A DNA stretch of 64,000 nucleotides from Epiperipatus broadwayi (lineage: Eukaryota > Onychophora > Udeonychophora > Euonychophora > Peripatidae), in assembly GCA_028023455.1 (NCBI GenBank), contig JAQFVV010012535.1, forward strand, positions 496,001 through 560,000, in the 5' to 3' direction. The notes under the pieces were generated by a model. It saw only the letters and a list, made by a program, of their open reading frames with translations, made no database searches and had not been told where the DNA came from. The translations under genes and the position numbers were made by a program. Shown piece after piece: positions 1-11,001 of the stretch (the first letter of the stretch is position 1; each line of letters begins with the position of its first letter).

Positions 1-167
1 ATTTTTGGTGACCATAGTAATAAAACATTAGGTCAGTTAATCAGGAAAGATAACTATGTTCTTGAAATATCTGAATTATACATGGTCTGAAGATACTTTT
101 TCATAGTTTGATTAACTGGCACTGTATAGTGCAAAATATAAGGGCTAAATCCACCTGTCAATGTTAC

Positions 168-168
168 A

Positions 169-216
<48 letters not shown>
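168..216. repeat. (CA)n-(TA)n compound microsatellite
   Basis: About eleven CA units run directly into about thirteen TA units. It is ordinary simple sequence. The rest of 1-600 is AT-rich DNA without a recognisable gene. Confidence 0.95.
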
Positions 217-603
217 TGTAATAATATGCATATGTACCAGAAGAGCACGAAGAGAGACAACAGCATGTCCCACAAATTACAACTTCCAAATTGTAATAAT
301 AAAATATAAAGAGATCAATACTTCAAATTAAAACACATAAAATTGGAATAAGAGAAAGTAAGTTAGTTCTCTAAAACTTAAATCCCTAGATCATCATTAC
401 AGAAAATGGCAGTTTACTTACATAATAAATAATGAGAATAGGAATATTTCTCACTTATATATCCAAATTTACTAACAGTTGGTATAACAATGGACTAACT
501 TTTGAAATAACACCTTGTAATTACATAAACTGAACTCATAACATAAACAAAAAAACATATTAACTTTACAACCTCTCAACAATTAATTAACCTATTCATA
601 TAC

Positions 604-832
604 ATATATTGCTTATAACACTTCTTTCATATACACTTCAATGCAAACAAATTTTCTTAAAAACTTCTTTATTTTCCTTACAGTTTCAACTGTCCAGCAG
701 TCTTCATCAGAGCTGTATGCTTCTTCTCTGCTTTAATTAAAATGACAGTCGAAACTGTAAGGAAAATAAAGAAGTTTTTAAGAAAATTTATTTGCATTGA
801 AGTATATATGAAAGAAGTATTATAAGCAATAT
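604..832. repeat. Foldback element, ~90-bp arms, with CTGATGA...GAAAC motif
   Basis: The left arm (604-693) and right arm (745-832) are inverted copies differing at a handful of bases, for example GTTTCAACTGT against ACAGTCGAAAC. They are separated by about 50 bases. Read on the minus strand the left arm continues into CTGATGAAGACTG-CTGGA-CAGTTGAAAC (683-710). TA dinucleotide runs follow the right arm. It encodes no protein and is best described as a MITE-like or foldback unit. Confidence 0.85.
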
Positions 833-835
833 ATA

Positions 836-1930
836 TATATATATATATATATGAAGATATGCAAAGAAAGTGAAAGAGAAGAATAATTAACCTATTCTTA
901 GAGTTTAGCATAACTAGTGAGACCTGATTACTTATCAAAATATAAAATAGAAACAAAGGGAATATTTTGTTGAATCCAATTTATATTTGACAACAATTAA
1001 CTATAAATAATTTATTAATATTTCTAAAATTCTTAATGTTAAATGATGTGCCAACTTGTTAGTGTTTATGCAAATAATCATGAGCATTTAAATGTTCTCA
1101 GAGTAAAAAAAATGACTAAATTAATATCAAGGATTGCACAATGACCTCATGTATTGATAAGTGATAAAAATATATAAATAAATCACAAAGTCACTTTAAG
1201 TAAAACAAATGGTATATCTTATATTGCAATTGATATTTACTCTTCTTTTAAAATGGCAATGATAATAATCAAGCAACAATGTATAATAGTTATTTCTTTT
1301 ATAGATTTTTACTTGAGTTCAATATCATTTATATTCCCAGCATTTGTTAACAATATCCATTGATTGATGATGTTATCTGAGTGAAGAACATTTACACTTT
1401 AATATAAAAAAAGAATATAATAAGATAAATAATAATAATAACAATATTTTATTAAAATAGTATGGTTCAAAATCATAGATACATTCTTCAAGATAGGATC
1501 ACATTAACATTTCAATCAAAAAAAAAAAATCAACATTCTCTTCATGCTGTGCTAAATATGAATACACCTTTTTTAAAAACTATATTTCTCTTTAAAATAT
1601 AAATGCAAACTTCTTAAATTAATCCTTTACAAGAAGTCTTCAATTATGGCCAAAAGAAAATATATTCAACTATGCCATGGTTAATATTCTAAGAATTTAA
1701 TAAAAGTTTATCACTAAACTATACAATTCCAACTATAGTAAACTTTCATGAAAAATGAACTTCTAGTCTCACATATAAAGAAATACACACATATGATATA
1801 TATAAAACATCGATATAATGGTCTATCTTTCAAACACATCTTATGATAAAGCTATAAATTATTTACTGGAAGAAAAATAAACTTTAATAATAATAATAAT
1901 ACATTACATATATATATATATATATATATA
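836..1930. other. AT-rich DNA, nothing recognised
   Basis: Short ORFs, A-runs and TA tracts only. I see no exon-like stretch, RNA gene or repeat family match on either strand. Confidence 0.6.
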
Positions 1931-2390
1931 GCAAGTTATAAAATTTATGATTTGTTTTATTAATTATTATAAGTGTACCTTTGAAGGCTTTTGTGATGCT
2001 CTATTGCAGAGGCTATTGCTATATGGTGAAACTGAGCTCAATTCAGATCCATATAGCTATCTGGTTTGTAAAGCTGGATTTGAAGACATTTACATATCTG
2101 AAAAGTTCAGCCTTTCAAATTGGATAGAAACGTGTTTTATAAGTGCTAACTTTTGAGTTAGTATTTTACATCTAGTTTCTAGAGGCCCAGTGCTCCACTG
2201 AGGTGAGCCATAAGCTCGAAACCAATTGCTCTGGAGATAGGGACTTAATAATAGAGATTTTGAATTCTTTCTCTTTCAGCACTTATAAAATAAAGCTTGA
2301 TTAGAGCTATTGGTAAGCTCCATCTAATGATCATTTAAATGCAAGCTTAAAAGCAAGTTACAAAATTTATGACTTGTTTTATTAATTATA
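1931..2390. repeat. Repeat unit flanked by 38-bp direct repeats
   Basis: GCAAGTTATAAAATTTATGA at 1931 recurs with two changes at 2353, and the match extends through TTGTTTTATTAATTAT. Between the copies, GTTTTATAAGTGCT (about 2133) and AGCACTTATAAAAT (about 2279) form an inverted pair. CTGAGGTGAGC-CATAA-GCTCGAAAC lies at 2198-2223. The 69-codon ORF here has no recognisable product and is not called. It is probably a small non-autonomous element sharing a motif with the copies at 15045, 44850 and 46930. Confidence 0.6.
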
Positions 2391-3594
2391 TATACATATA
2401 CACACACATGTAAATGGACCCCATAAAACAATAAATTTAATATAAAACATTCATTTGTGTACTATGTACATATAAAATATGCACAATGCATATAAATTAC
2501 AACAGCAAAAAAATAAATAAATGATATCTAATGTCTTATTCTTTATCTTGATAAATCAAAAATTAAAATCAATTTTGTACACTTTAATTTTAAAAAAAAT
2601 GATCAGATCAATTACCATTTAAAATCTTTTCTTTTGAAATTGAGTTATTTGATACATGACTACTTATCCTTGCATGAATTGATTCAATATATCAGGTGAC
2701 CTCTAATGTTGAGTGTGTGAATTATGAAACCGTTTGAAGTTGATTTTGTCAAAATATCTCTGTCCTGGCTAAGACAAGATGGATCAATGGAAGATGACAC
2801 AATTATTTCAGATGTCTTTAGATAATGCTTAAGTTGATTTCCAGAATAAAAATAACTTCATTTTCCTAGTGATTTCTCTTCAAAGGCATGCCTGTTGTTG
2901 ATTTCTCTTTCTTTCTACAGATAATAATTGCTGGGAAGGATTAAACAGGGTAATCAAATTTCCCAGAGAGCAATTTTCCCTCTATCCTCTCATTTTTACT
3001 AGAATTGATGCAGATAAAGTTTTGTAATTAAATTGCATAAAAGAAAAATTAAAAAATTATGGCAACAAAATTTGTTATTCTTCTTCTAATGCTGATTGTC
3101 AATAATAATCACTCTAGTTACTATGTTGTTTAGCCTATATTTTCACAAGACACAGATTTAAATTCTATTGTTAGGATAACTATCAATTTACAAAAAACTT
3201 TAATATTTTACAATAGTTAAAATATATATGTTCAGTGTAATCACAGCCATTTATGATATATAAAATGAACAAATAAATTTAAATACCTAAATTAATATTT
3301 TTAAATATCAATATTTTCCAATGTAAATATTTTTAAATATAAATTAATATTTTTACAATGATTCATATGGCTTCTTTATCCCTTCTTTATATTATTACTA
3401 CCATTGCCAAATTTAAGGATCATGAATAAACATGTATACCATGAAAGGTGAATAAACAAGAATTAATATTAACAGCAAAAAAAAATGTATCAAAATCAAA
3501 CTAAGAAAGCATTTTCACATTTTCTTGCCCCAAGCTTAGAAAGAAAAGATCATGATGTTTTATATTGGGTCAAATCTATGATATATATATATAT
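2391..3594. other. AT-rich DNA, nothing recognised
   Basis: No exon-like conservation, tRNA boxes or long repeats were seen. Only short A/T runs and chance ORFs. Confidence 0.6.
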
Positions 3595-3757
3595 AATTGA
3601 AATAATAAATTTAACGGTTTACAAACTATTATACACAATCCTTAAATCCGCAGAAGTACTTTCGGTTAATGGTTTTAAGAAATTAACCGAAAGTACTTCT
3701 GCGGATTTAAGGATTGTGTATAATAGTTTGTAAACCATTAAATTTATTATTTCAATT
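3595..3757. repeat. Near-perfect long hairpin, 76-bp arms
   Basis: The left arm 3595-3670 and the right arm 3682-3757 are reverse complements with a single mismatch (ACGGTTTAC against GTAAACCAT). They are separated by 11 bases. Transcription on either strand would give a long, almost perfect RNA duplex. The outer ends run into TA repeats, so target duplications cannot be read. An ORF of 82 codons passes through it but only reflects the palindrome. Confidence 0.95.
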
Positions 3758-3854
3758 ATAATTACAATTTTGTTTTAATTAACGAACATTTTATTTATAT
3801 TATATATATATATTCTTATTTGATACCTGTATTTCTTTGAAATTATATTCATAA

Positions 3855-3923
3855 TTTTTTTTAAATACTTTTTTTAAGAGCAAGGTTAATTAAACTTTGC
3901 TCTTAGAAAAAAGTATTAAAAAA
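3855..3923. repeat. Hairpin around AAGAGCAA / TTGCTCTT
   Basis: An inverted repeat pairs AAATACTTTTTTT-AAGAGCAA with TTGCTCTTAGAAAAAAGTATT around a short AT-rich loop. It lies 98 bases beyond the preceding long hairpin and may belong to the same inserted cluster. Confidence 0.7.
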
Positions 3924-3931
3924 TCGAAGGA

Positions 3932-3960
3932 CTCAGGAGGATTTGAACCAATCTTCATAT
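3932..3960 (-). other. tRNA-like B-box remnant
   Basis: The minus strand reads GGTTCAAATCC, an exact match to the Pol III B-box consensus. No convincing A box, acceptor stem or anticodon arm is found at the right distance, so this is a possible remnant of a tRNA-derived repeat and not a tRNA gene. Confidence 0.3.
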
Positions 3961-3969
3961 ATAAATATT

Positions 3970-4330
3970 TAAAAATTCGGTACTTACGGATAATTCAACT
4001 GATGATATATTTTACTTACCGATTTCCCCTCCGGTAGACATCGACGTTTTTTGCATGACAATGTTGTCATGGCAACCAAGTGACTGGCGTGATTAATCCA
4101 TCAGAGAGTCAATTTTTTTTTTACCCGCGAGATTTAAAATTCGGAGAGAGGCCTATCAGTCTAATCTTGCGATTTTTAATGTACTGTGTTCACGTGATCT
4201 GCGGACACATTTTAGTGACTAAATGTGTCTGCAGATCACTTGGAGATGTTATCTTAAAAATCGCAACATTAGACTGATATGCCTTAGGGTAATACGTCAT
4301 CGGTTGAATTATCCATAAGAACCAAAATTT
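3970..4330. repeat. MITE-like foldback with ~33-bp terminal inverted repeats
   Basis: The ends 3971-4003 (TACTTACGGATAATTCAACT) and 4297-4330 (inverted: GGATAATTCAACCGATGA) pair imperfectly. An inner palindrome pairs AGGCCTATCAGTCTAAT (about 4149) with ATTAGACTGATATGCCTT (about 4268) and continues through GTGATCTGCGGACACATTTAG. The interior has no coding capacity. Confidence 0.8.
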
Positions 4331-4345
4331 CTACTATGTTACCTT

Positions 4346-4425
4346 TGACAGAATAGCTCAGTTGGTTAGAGTGTTGCCTTAAAATTTGATATTCAAGAAT
4401 CTAAAGATGTAAGTTCAACACTTAT
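4346..4425 (+). other. tRNA-derived SINE head or tRNA pseudogene
   Basis: AATAGCTCAGTTGGTTAGAG matches a tRNA D-arm with a good A box, and AAGTTCAACACTT about 50 bases on is a weak B box. The arms do not fold into a full cloverleaf by eye. A SINE head is the likeliest reading. The following 4426-5240 is AT-rich with nothing recognised. Confidence 0.5.
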
Positions 4426-5268
4426 ATTAATATTGTCACTAATCAGGTCAGCAACATCTAAAAACAAGTGGAGAATACTACTACTCAAAACGTTGTGTAA
4501 TTACTAATTTGTGTTTTCTATTTGTGTGTTATTACTAACAAATTGTTTGTATTTGAAAAATTTAAATAAAGTTTAAAAATTTCTATACATTCAACATTTA
4601 ATGATAGATGATGGAAATAATCCAACATGTTATCATTTCTAACATACCATCATCATAAACCTTCAGGCACATATTGTATAAATACTTATCTGATTAAGTA
4701 AGATCACAAAGAAAAAAAATGCATAATAGAAATTCTATTGTTACATCGTTTTAAGTTGTGCAAAACAATTGATCTAGTTAAGTAGACATTATCGTTTGTT
4801 TTGCAATGCAAAAAAAAATCAGTTTAATGAAATATATTCTCTTGTTTATGTATTTATTTACAAATTACATAATTGATAAAGAATTAATTTTTTTTATTTA
4901 AAATGAGAATGTAATTAGAATTTCAATGTCATGAATTAGAAGTAAGATTTTCGCAGTAATTAAACTATAAATATTTATAAACTATTAGATTTAGCTTATA
5001 GATGTTTATTTTATTTTTGATTCAGCTATTTTATGCCAAAAAATATTCTAGATGATTGTAAATAAAATAATCTTAATAAAAATATGTTCAAAAAGACTGC
5101 ATTTTATTTAGCCACAGACTATGACACATGATAACATGTAGACTACCATTATTGTGAAGTCCTAAATTCAAACTCGACTTTATATACAAAAAATATACAA
5201 AATCATTATAAATTTGAAATTAAATCATTAATTTAAGATAATAGTAAGGAAAGTAGTTTACTATTTAA

Positions 5269-5700
5269 ATTTCGAACAGGATCACTAGCAACAAGGGAAT
5301 GTACACATAAAAGGAGAAATGTGGATGATTTAGTCTGCAGGTTATGTAAGGTAGGCATGGAAAATATTAAGCATTTGCTAATAGATGGTAAATTCTTATA
5401 AGTAGAAAGAGTTCAAATAATGAAGTTGTGGCAGAATAAATATAAACCAAGTGATTATACAGAAAGTGGATTATTGGTTTTTATGCTGGAGTTGGAAAAA
5501 GATAAAGGGAATCTAGATACAAAGGTCATGAAGTGGACAACGATGATGTTGTGGTAATGGGATAGAGCAAGATAGAGTAGAATATGGGAAACATTTAGGG
5601 TGGTGAATGGAGAGGGGAGGTGGCTAGCAAATTTTTTTGGACATATTTGCTGAGAGATTCGATTTCGATAAAGGAGAAGCCATATCATATCACATCACAA
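5269..5700 (+). pseudogene. LINE (non-LTR retrotransposon) C-terminal fragment
   Basis: The plus strand reads FRTGSLATRECTHKRR, then VCRLCKVGMENIKHLL, then several stops. R-x-G-x-L..R.......D..C.LC....E...HLL is the usual layout of the C-terminal zinc-knuckle region of CR1/Jockey-type LINE proteins. The fragment ends in a CATATCATATCACATCAC tail that looks like a LINE 3' microsatellite. It lies just beyond the 3' end of the PEBP gene, in the opposite orientation. Confidence 0.65.
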
Positions 5701-5777
5701 CATACATACTGCAGGATATACATGTGATAAATAAAAGAAAGACAATGATGACAAAACTGCAATTTAATTATTATTTT

Positions 5778-5783
5778 TTTATT
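5778..5783 (-). promoter_or_regulatory. Poly(A) signal of the PEBP-family gene
   Basis: A canonical AATAAA on the minus strand lies about 95 bases beyond the TAA stop of the last exon. Spacing and orientation suit a short 3' UTR (5700-5877). AT-rich DNA produces such hexamers by chance, so the support is positional. Confidence 0.55.
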
Positions 5784-5877
5784 TGAAAGATATATTTATG
5801 ATGCTATTTTTTAATACATTTTTTTTTTAAAAAGAGAATGCCAACAATATAACTTTTATAAATGAGATACTTCACCA

Positions 5878-6065
5878 TTATGGGTGTGCTTTATATTGGA
5901 AAGCACCTACAAGTTCAACTGCTGGATTTTGAAAAACTGGTTTTAAATTATACTTTCCACGATCCACAGATTTACATATTTCTCTATTGTATTCCTTTTC
6001 TGCTTGTTTGAAAAGATAAAACTGATAACGATGGGAGCCTCCAGGTGGTCCAGGAGGTTGATATG
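5878..6065 (-). CDS. PEBP-family protein, C-terminal exon with HRY motif and stop
   Basis: This terminal exon starts after TTCTTTTAG with two bases completing a codon and runs 61 further residues to TAA. It opens YQPPGPPGGSHRYQFYLF, the second conserved PEBP block (human G-T-G-L-H-R-Y-V-W-L-V-Y), including the pocket histidine and tyrosine. It ends NPAVELVGAFQYKAHP, corresponding to the family's R.PVAGTFFQ.. C-terminal strand. The C-terminal tail after that strand is short. One more cysteine lies in the REICKS segment. Confidence 0.95.
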
Positions 6066-6371
6066 CTAAAAGAAGATTACAAAATAAATAAGTAAAAATA
6101 AAAAAATATATAAAATTTATACAAATATAAACTGTTTCTTGTACATGCGGATATTCATATCAGGCATAAAATATATATTAAAAGATATTATATATATATA
6201 TGCATGCACACATCTACATAGGTATAGATCAAATTTTTTTATATCCATTAATCTCGAATAAAAATGCAAGATGAATGGAAGTAGAATTTTTGAAACATAA
6301 AAATTAAAAAATAAATTGTTAGATTGAAAGAAGTGACAAATGAAGTGGAGAGAAAGACTTAGCTTAGTTTT

Positions 6372-6630
6372 CACAGTCGAATTTACAAAAGCTATGGCAA
6401 ATTTAAAAATCATTTGCATTGACACTTTTATTATTGCAATGTAAGTTTTTGAGCAGAGTTGGACCTTTGTTTCTAATTAAGAAAATTTCAATCCTCACGG
6501 CACAGTCGAATTTACAAAAGCTATGGCCAAATTTAAAAATCATTTGCATTGACACTTTTATTATTGCAATGTAAGTTTTTGAGCAGAGTTGGACCTTTGT
6601 TTCTAATTAAGAAAATTTCAATCCTCACAG
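6372..6630. repeat. Tandem duplication, two ~129-bp copies
   Basis: CACAGTCGAATTTACAAAAG begins at 6372 and again at 6501. The two units are almost identical; the visible differences are one inserted C (GGCAAAT against GGCCAAAT) and the junction. This is a very recent tandem duplication in intron 3, about 300 bases from the last exon. Confidence 0.95.
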
Positions 6631-6634
6631 ATTA

Positions 6635-8796
6635 ACAAGTATTAAATATTTGGTGAAAGATACGGGGGGAAAAGTCATACTTTTATGAGAATTAAACTTA
6701 TGATTAACTTTACCTTTTTTATATTGGTATTGCTAAAATAGTGAGTGACTTCACTTTAAAACATTTAGATGCTAAGTGTGCTCAACTGGCATTTTTATCT
6801 TTTACGTGATTCAGCAAATTATTTAGTGATGGAGGCAATCTAAAGCTTACTCTATAAGTATTAGCACAAATATCAAGTCATCTATAAATTCACAAGCAGT
6901 GCCCCATTTTGTACTTCTGCATATTATGGTGAATTTTGATCAAATAGATCCACAAGAATTGCACAGCATATATACTTGTGCAACAGAGCCAAACAGAATA
7001 ACAAATACAAATCAATCTTACTTGATTATGCACTCACTATGGGCCACTCTTTCACTCCCACCAATGTGAGAACAATTTTTGCTGAAAAAGATGACAGAAA
7101 AAAAAGTATAGACTTGGACAATTGCAAAGGATCCATATTATATCAACAGAAAGGATTCATGTGTTCCATTGAGAAAATGGAACATTTAAATGCTGCGGTT
7201 ACATATTGAGCCTCATTTACATATTGTCCATATACATAAGCATGGTTCTCATTGCTAGACATTAAACAGAACTATGATTCTGGCAGTAATCTGCTGAAAG
7301 CTTGCTCAGTGCATTCAAAATTTTTGAATTTTAATAATTATTTTTTCATAATAACTTAATTATAAAGAGTTTATATAAGATTAATTATAAATCTGGGAAA
7401 AAACTACAATTAAATTCTTAAAAAGCAAAAACGATAACAGAATTCAATCAGAAAATAATCTAAAACTAATTAATTGATAACAACTAAAATTTTTTTACTA
7501 GATAGATGACAAATATAATCCACAACCAGCAATGGCCTAATCAATTAGAACAGGAATCCTAATTAATTTAAAATGAAGAATTGATCTAAAAGTAGAGCCA
7601 AATTACACTTGCTTGTGGAAGCTACATGAGCAAATTTACTTGCAACAATATACTGCTGGATGTTATCATGTGTTGGATTAGATACCTTGTACTATGGAGA
7701 CACCTATCTCCCAACATGCTAAAGCAAGATTGTGGATTTGAACATGTTGCACTGATCTGCATGTTTATTTTAGTATACCTTCAGGTCTGTGTATTTATAC
7801 TGAAAATAATTTGTTACTATGTATATATAATATTAATATTCTTATGATTGTATTATTTATGTATTAAATCATAAAACCAAGTTGCTGCAGTATTAGTATT
7901 TTTACCAGGTAAAATTTATATAAGCCGCTGTCTGCTTGGCATCATAGCAATTACTTCCAGATATAGTACTTTGTGATTTAGCAGTTAATACATTTGCTGT
8001 GCCCATGAATTTTAGGACTACATGTGCTGCTCACATGACTTAGGACTTGAATCTAGTTGCAATGTTCAGCTTTTTAAAAATAGTTGAGAATTTTTAATAT
8101 CTAATTCTGTTATTTCTTTAACTATTGGTCAATAAATACAAATTTATGTTTTTTCAACTAAAGAATACAAATTGCTAATTTGATTAATCTTGTGAATATT
8201 GTCTTTTTCATCATTCCTATGTGGAGGAATCCAGAAAGATCTTTACATTACACTAAATAACTCAAGCCTATTCAACATTTATTTAAACAGAATGTGAATA
8301 ATGACAAAATCTATATCATTATTATTAATGACATTTACATTATGCATACAGTCCAATGCAAAATCTTTATTAAATTCTCCAATCAATCTGATAGTTTGGA
8401 TTATGCAAGAATCTTCTCTGGAGATTTTTTCTCTTTTTTTTAATAAGATTTGTAAAAAATGTTACTAATAAAACTTAACTACCATTCAAATTCTGTTATT
8501 AAGTTATAAGAGAAGCCATGTTACTTAATTTAAAATATACTTCTTTCAAAAGATAAACAATTTGGATTCTCATTACAACTCTGATTACAAATTTCTTAAT
8601 ATATTTTTAAAAAGTCATTTCCAGATTTTGGTATTTTAAATTAAACAGAGATCAATGTGCATGTAAACAAAGGAAGTAAATCATTCCCAGGCTATGAATC
8701 AAAAACACTCTAATTGTTAAACAAATGATCAAGAATAGAATAAATCCACTTATTCTTTGCAGATCTGATGTTTATAAGCATATCTTTGTCAACATT
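6635..8796. other. Intron 3 DNA, nothing recognised
   Basis: AT-rich sequence with chance ORFs of 70-77 codons only. None shows a known domain or good splice borders in a shared frame. Confidence 0.55.
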
Positions 8797-11001
8797 ATTG
8801 ATAATTCAGAATAAAATCAATTTATCAACTAGATGAAATATGGCACTTAAGAGTTATTAACTCATAATTATACAAGACTGGAGACATCATATCTCTTACA
8901 ACACCTTGATTGTAATGATTAAATAAGATTTAATGTGTAAACTTTTAAATTAAACATATCTCAATGATATGTAAACATAAAAATAAATCATCCTCCCCAG
9001 GTTATGATTTAGAGGCAGATTTAAAAACTACTTCCTTTGTTTACATATTGTACCGGACCATACTTCCCTGTGGAATTCTGCTCCTAATATTGCACTGAGC
9101 ATGAAGTGATTAAGATTTAACAGGGAAAGAAATGGATACCAATTTATCCGATTGTCTGTACTCATATATATTGGTACTTCCAGCTAAACTGATAGAAAGA
9201 GTGAATTGACAGGACTCTGCCAATTAAAAACCTCCTTTAGTTGATGTCTTACTTGAATGCCTGAATGTTTAGGACCTATGGCAAGTACACACCTTTGAAA
9301 AGTCTATTTACAAAATAACTTTTGCACGCCACTCCTAGAAAAGAATAAAAAATAAATCCCCCCCTCCTAGAAGGTTGTGCAATACCATATGTTCAGCAGA
9401 GCATAAGAATAAGATGTAACACCTTGGTAGAGTGATATTCCATGTGGCTAGCTCAGTACTCTACATCTAGGATCTTCAATGGGTAAGTTAAATGGTTATT
9501 ACGGGTATGTGATTGATAAGGAAAGAGTACATTTTATCAAATAAATAATAATAAAATGATATATTTCTAATTATCAGAAATGTCAGAAAGAATTAATTAA
9601 ATAATAAAATATTTTTAAAAAAAACTTATGTAGGCGTCTTCATCTTCTCCTGACTGGGCTTTGAGTGGGCTTCAAGTCAACTGGCTGTACGGTGAGGATT
9701 TCATCTCATTCAGGCATAGGCAAGGTGGCTTTTGTCATCATAGTGGCCAGCTGAACTGGCGTGATCACATCTTGGTGATTTGGACAGAGAGAGGGCGGGT
9801 GAATCAGCTGGTTGTCTACCCCATGGTCATTTTACCGGAACCTCTAGTAGATTTCTCCATATTTTCTATCTGGTATAATGCAATAATTATTATTAAATGT
9901 TCATCTGCTATCTTGGATTGTTCATTAAATCCTCAAGAAAACAAGAGTTCTTAAAAGAACTGTGTAATGGATTTCTTTTTAGAAAATTAATAGTCTAGTC
10001 CATAAATTAATCTGAGTGGCTAGATAATAGAAGAATTCTGGAGCCAAAGTAGTGAATGACTTGCCCAGAACGACTGTCAAAGAAAGAATGAATCATGCAG
10101 CACTGACTAAAACCTATTACCCCACTCATACAGAACCAATTCAGACACACATACCCATGAGAAGTATGAATCAGCCAACCCTTTTAATTTAGCTTATCAC
10201 TTAGATATAAACATTCCTTTCTATTTTTCCGATTAAATTCTACATAGCAGGGTTTGATATAATGTTTGGTTTCCATCTTGAATACTCAGGCCACTTCATT
10301 ACAGATATCAATTCAAAAGAATTTCTATTTTATCTATAAAAAAATAATATTTTAATTACAACATTCATTATCAAACATTTTGCTTTTGGTCAGATTTTTG
10401 CCAAAGTAATTAACATTTTTTTTGATTATGGAATAAGATTACAGTTTTTAGAAAAGTAATTAAAAAAAATAAATACAAGTATGTTGGAACACTTGCTTTA
10501 ATTATTTCTTTTACTAATATGTTCCAACATTTGATCCATTTGTTTAATAAAGTTTGCTTTTCTCTATTTGAATTTTTCAGAGAAAAGCAAAATACATAAA
10601 ATGATATATACTGATAATAAATAAAATACAAAAAATACATCAGTTTATTATATGTGTATTTGTGTACAATATTTTAAATTTGTGTGTGTGGGTATTCTAA
10701 TGCTCAGACCCAACTTCCATTATTAATATAGCAAGCACATTTATATATTTGTTGTGCTAATACAGACTTTGTGCATGGACATTTGATAATGCCTGGTACA
10801 ATATATTCTACTCCCTTTGTTTATATATCATTGAGCTACATTTAAGTTAAATGTTTACATATTGAATCTTATTTAATTATTACAATCAAGATGTTAAAAA
10901 ACATACTGTCTACAGCCTTGTATAATTGATTATGAGCTTAATAACTCTAAAGTACCATATTCCATCTGGTTGGTAAATTCATTTCATTCTGAATTACCAA
11001 C
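8797..11001. repeat. Structure bounded by ~147-bp imperfect inverted repeats
   Basis: 8797-8942 (from TTGATAATTCAGAAT to GTGTAAAC) and 10853-11001 (from GTTTACATATTGAAT to ATTCTGAATTACCAAC) are inverted copies at roughly 75-80% identity by eye. The segment at 8640-8700 also repeats directly at about 8945-9000 (AAATTAAACA...CCCAGG). It may be an old DNA transposon or nested foldback with no recognisable transposase. Confidence 0.6.
9640..9860. other. GC-richer island, unidentified
   Basis: This block is visibly richer in G+C than its surroundings and holds an open plus-strand frame (SGLQVNWLYGEDFISF...). I recognise no protein family on either strand and no splice sites that place it in the PEBP gene. 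It lies inside the inverted-repeat structure and is most likely the interior of an unidentified repeat. Confidence 0.35.

Noticed and set aside
3485-3733. 82-codon ORF with repeated-looking ends
   Set aside because: It only reads through the two arms of the perfect hairpin.
4346-4425. Functional tRNA gene
   Set aside because: A-box is good but the B-box is degenerate and no full cloverleaf or acceptor stem can be drawn.
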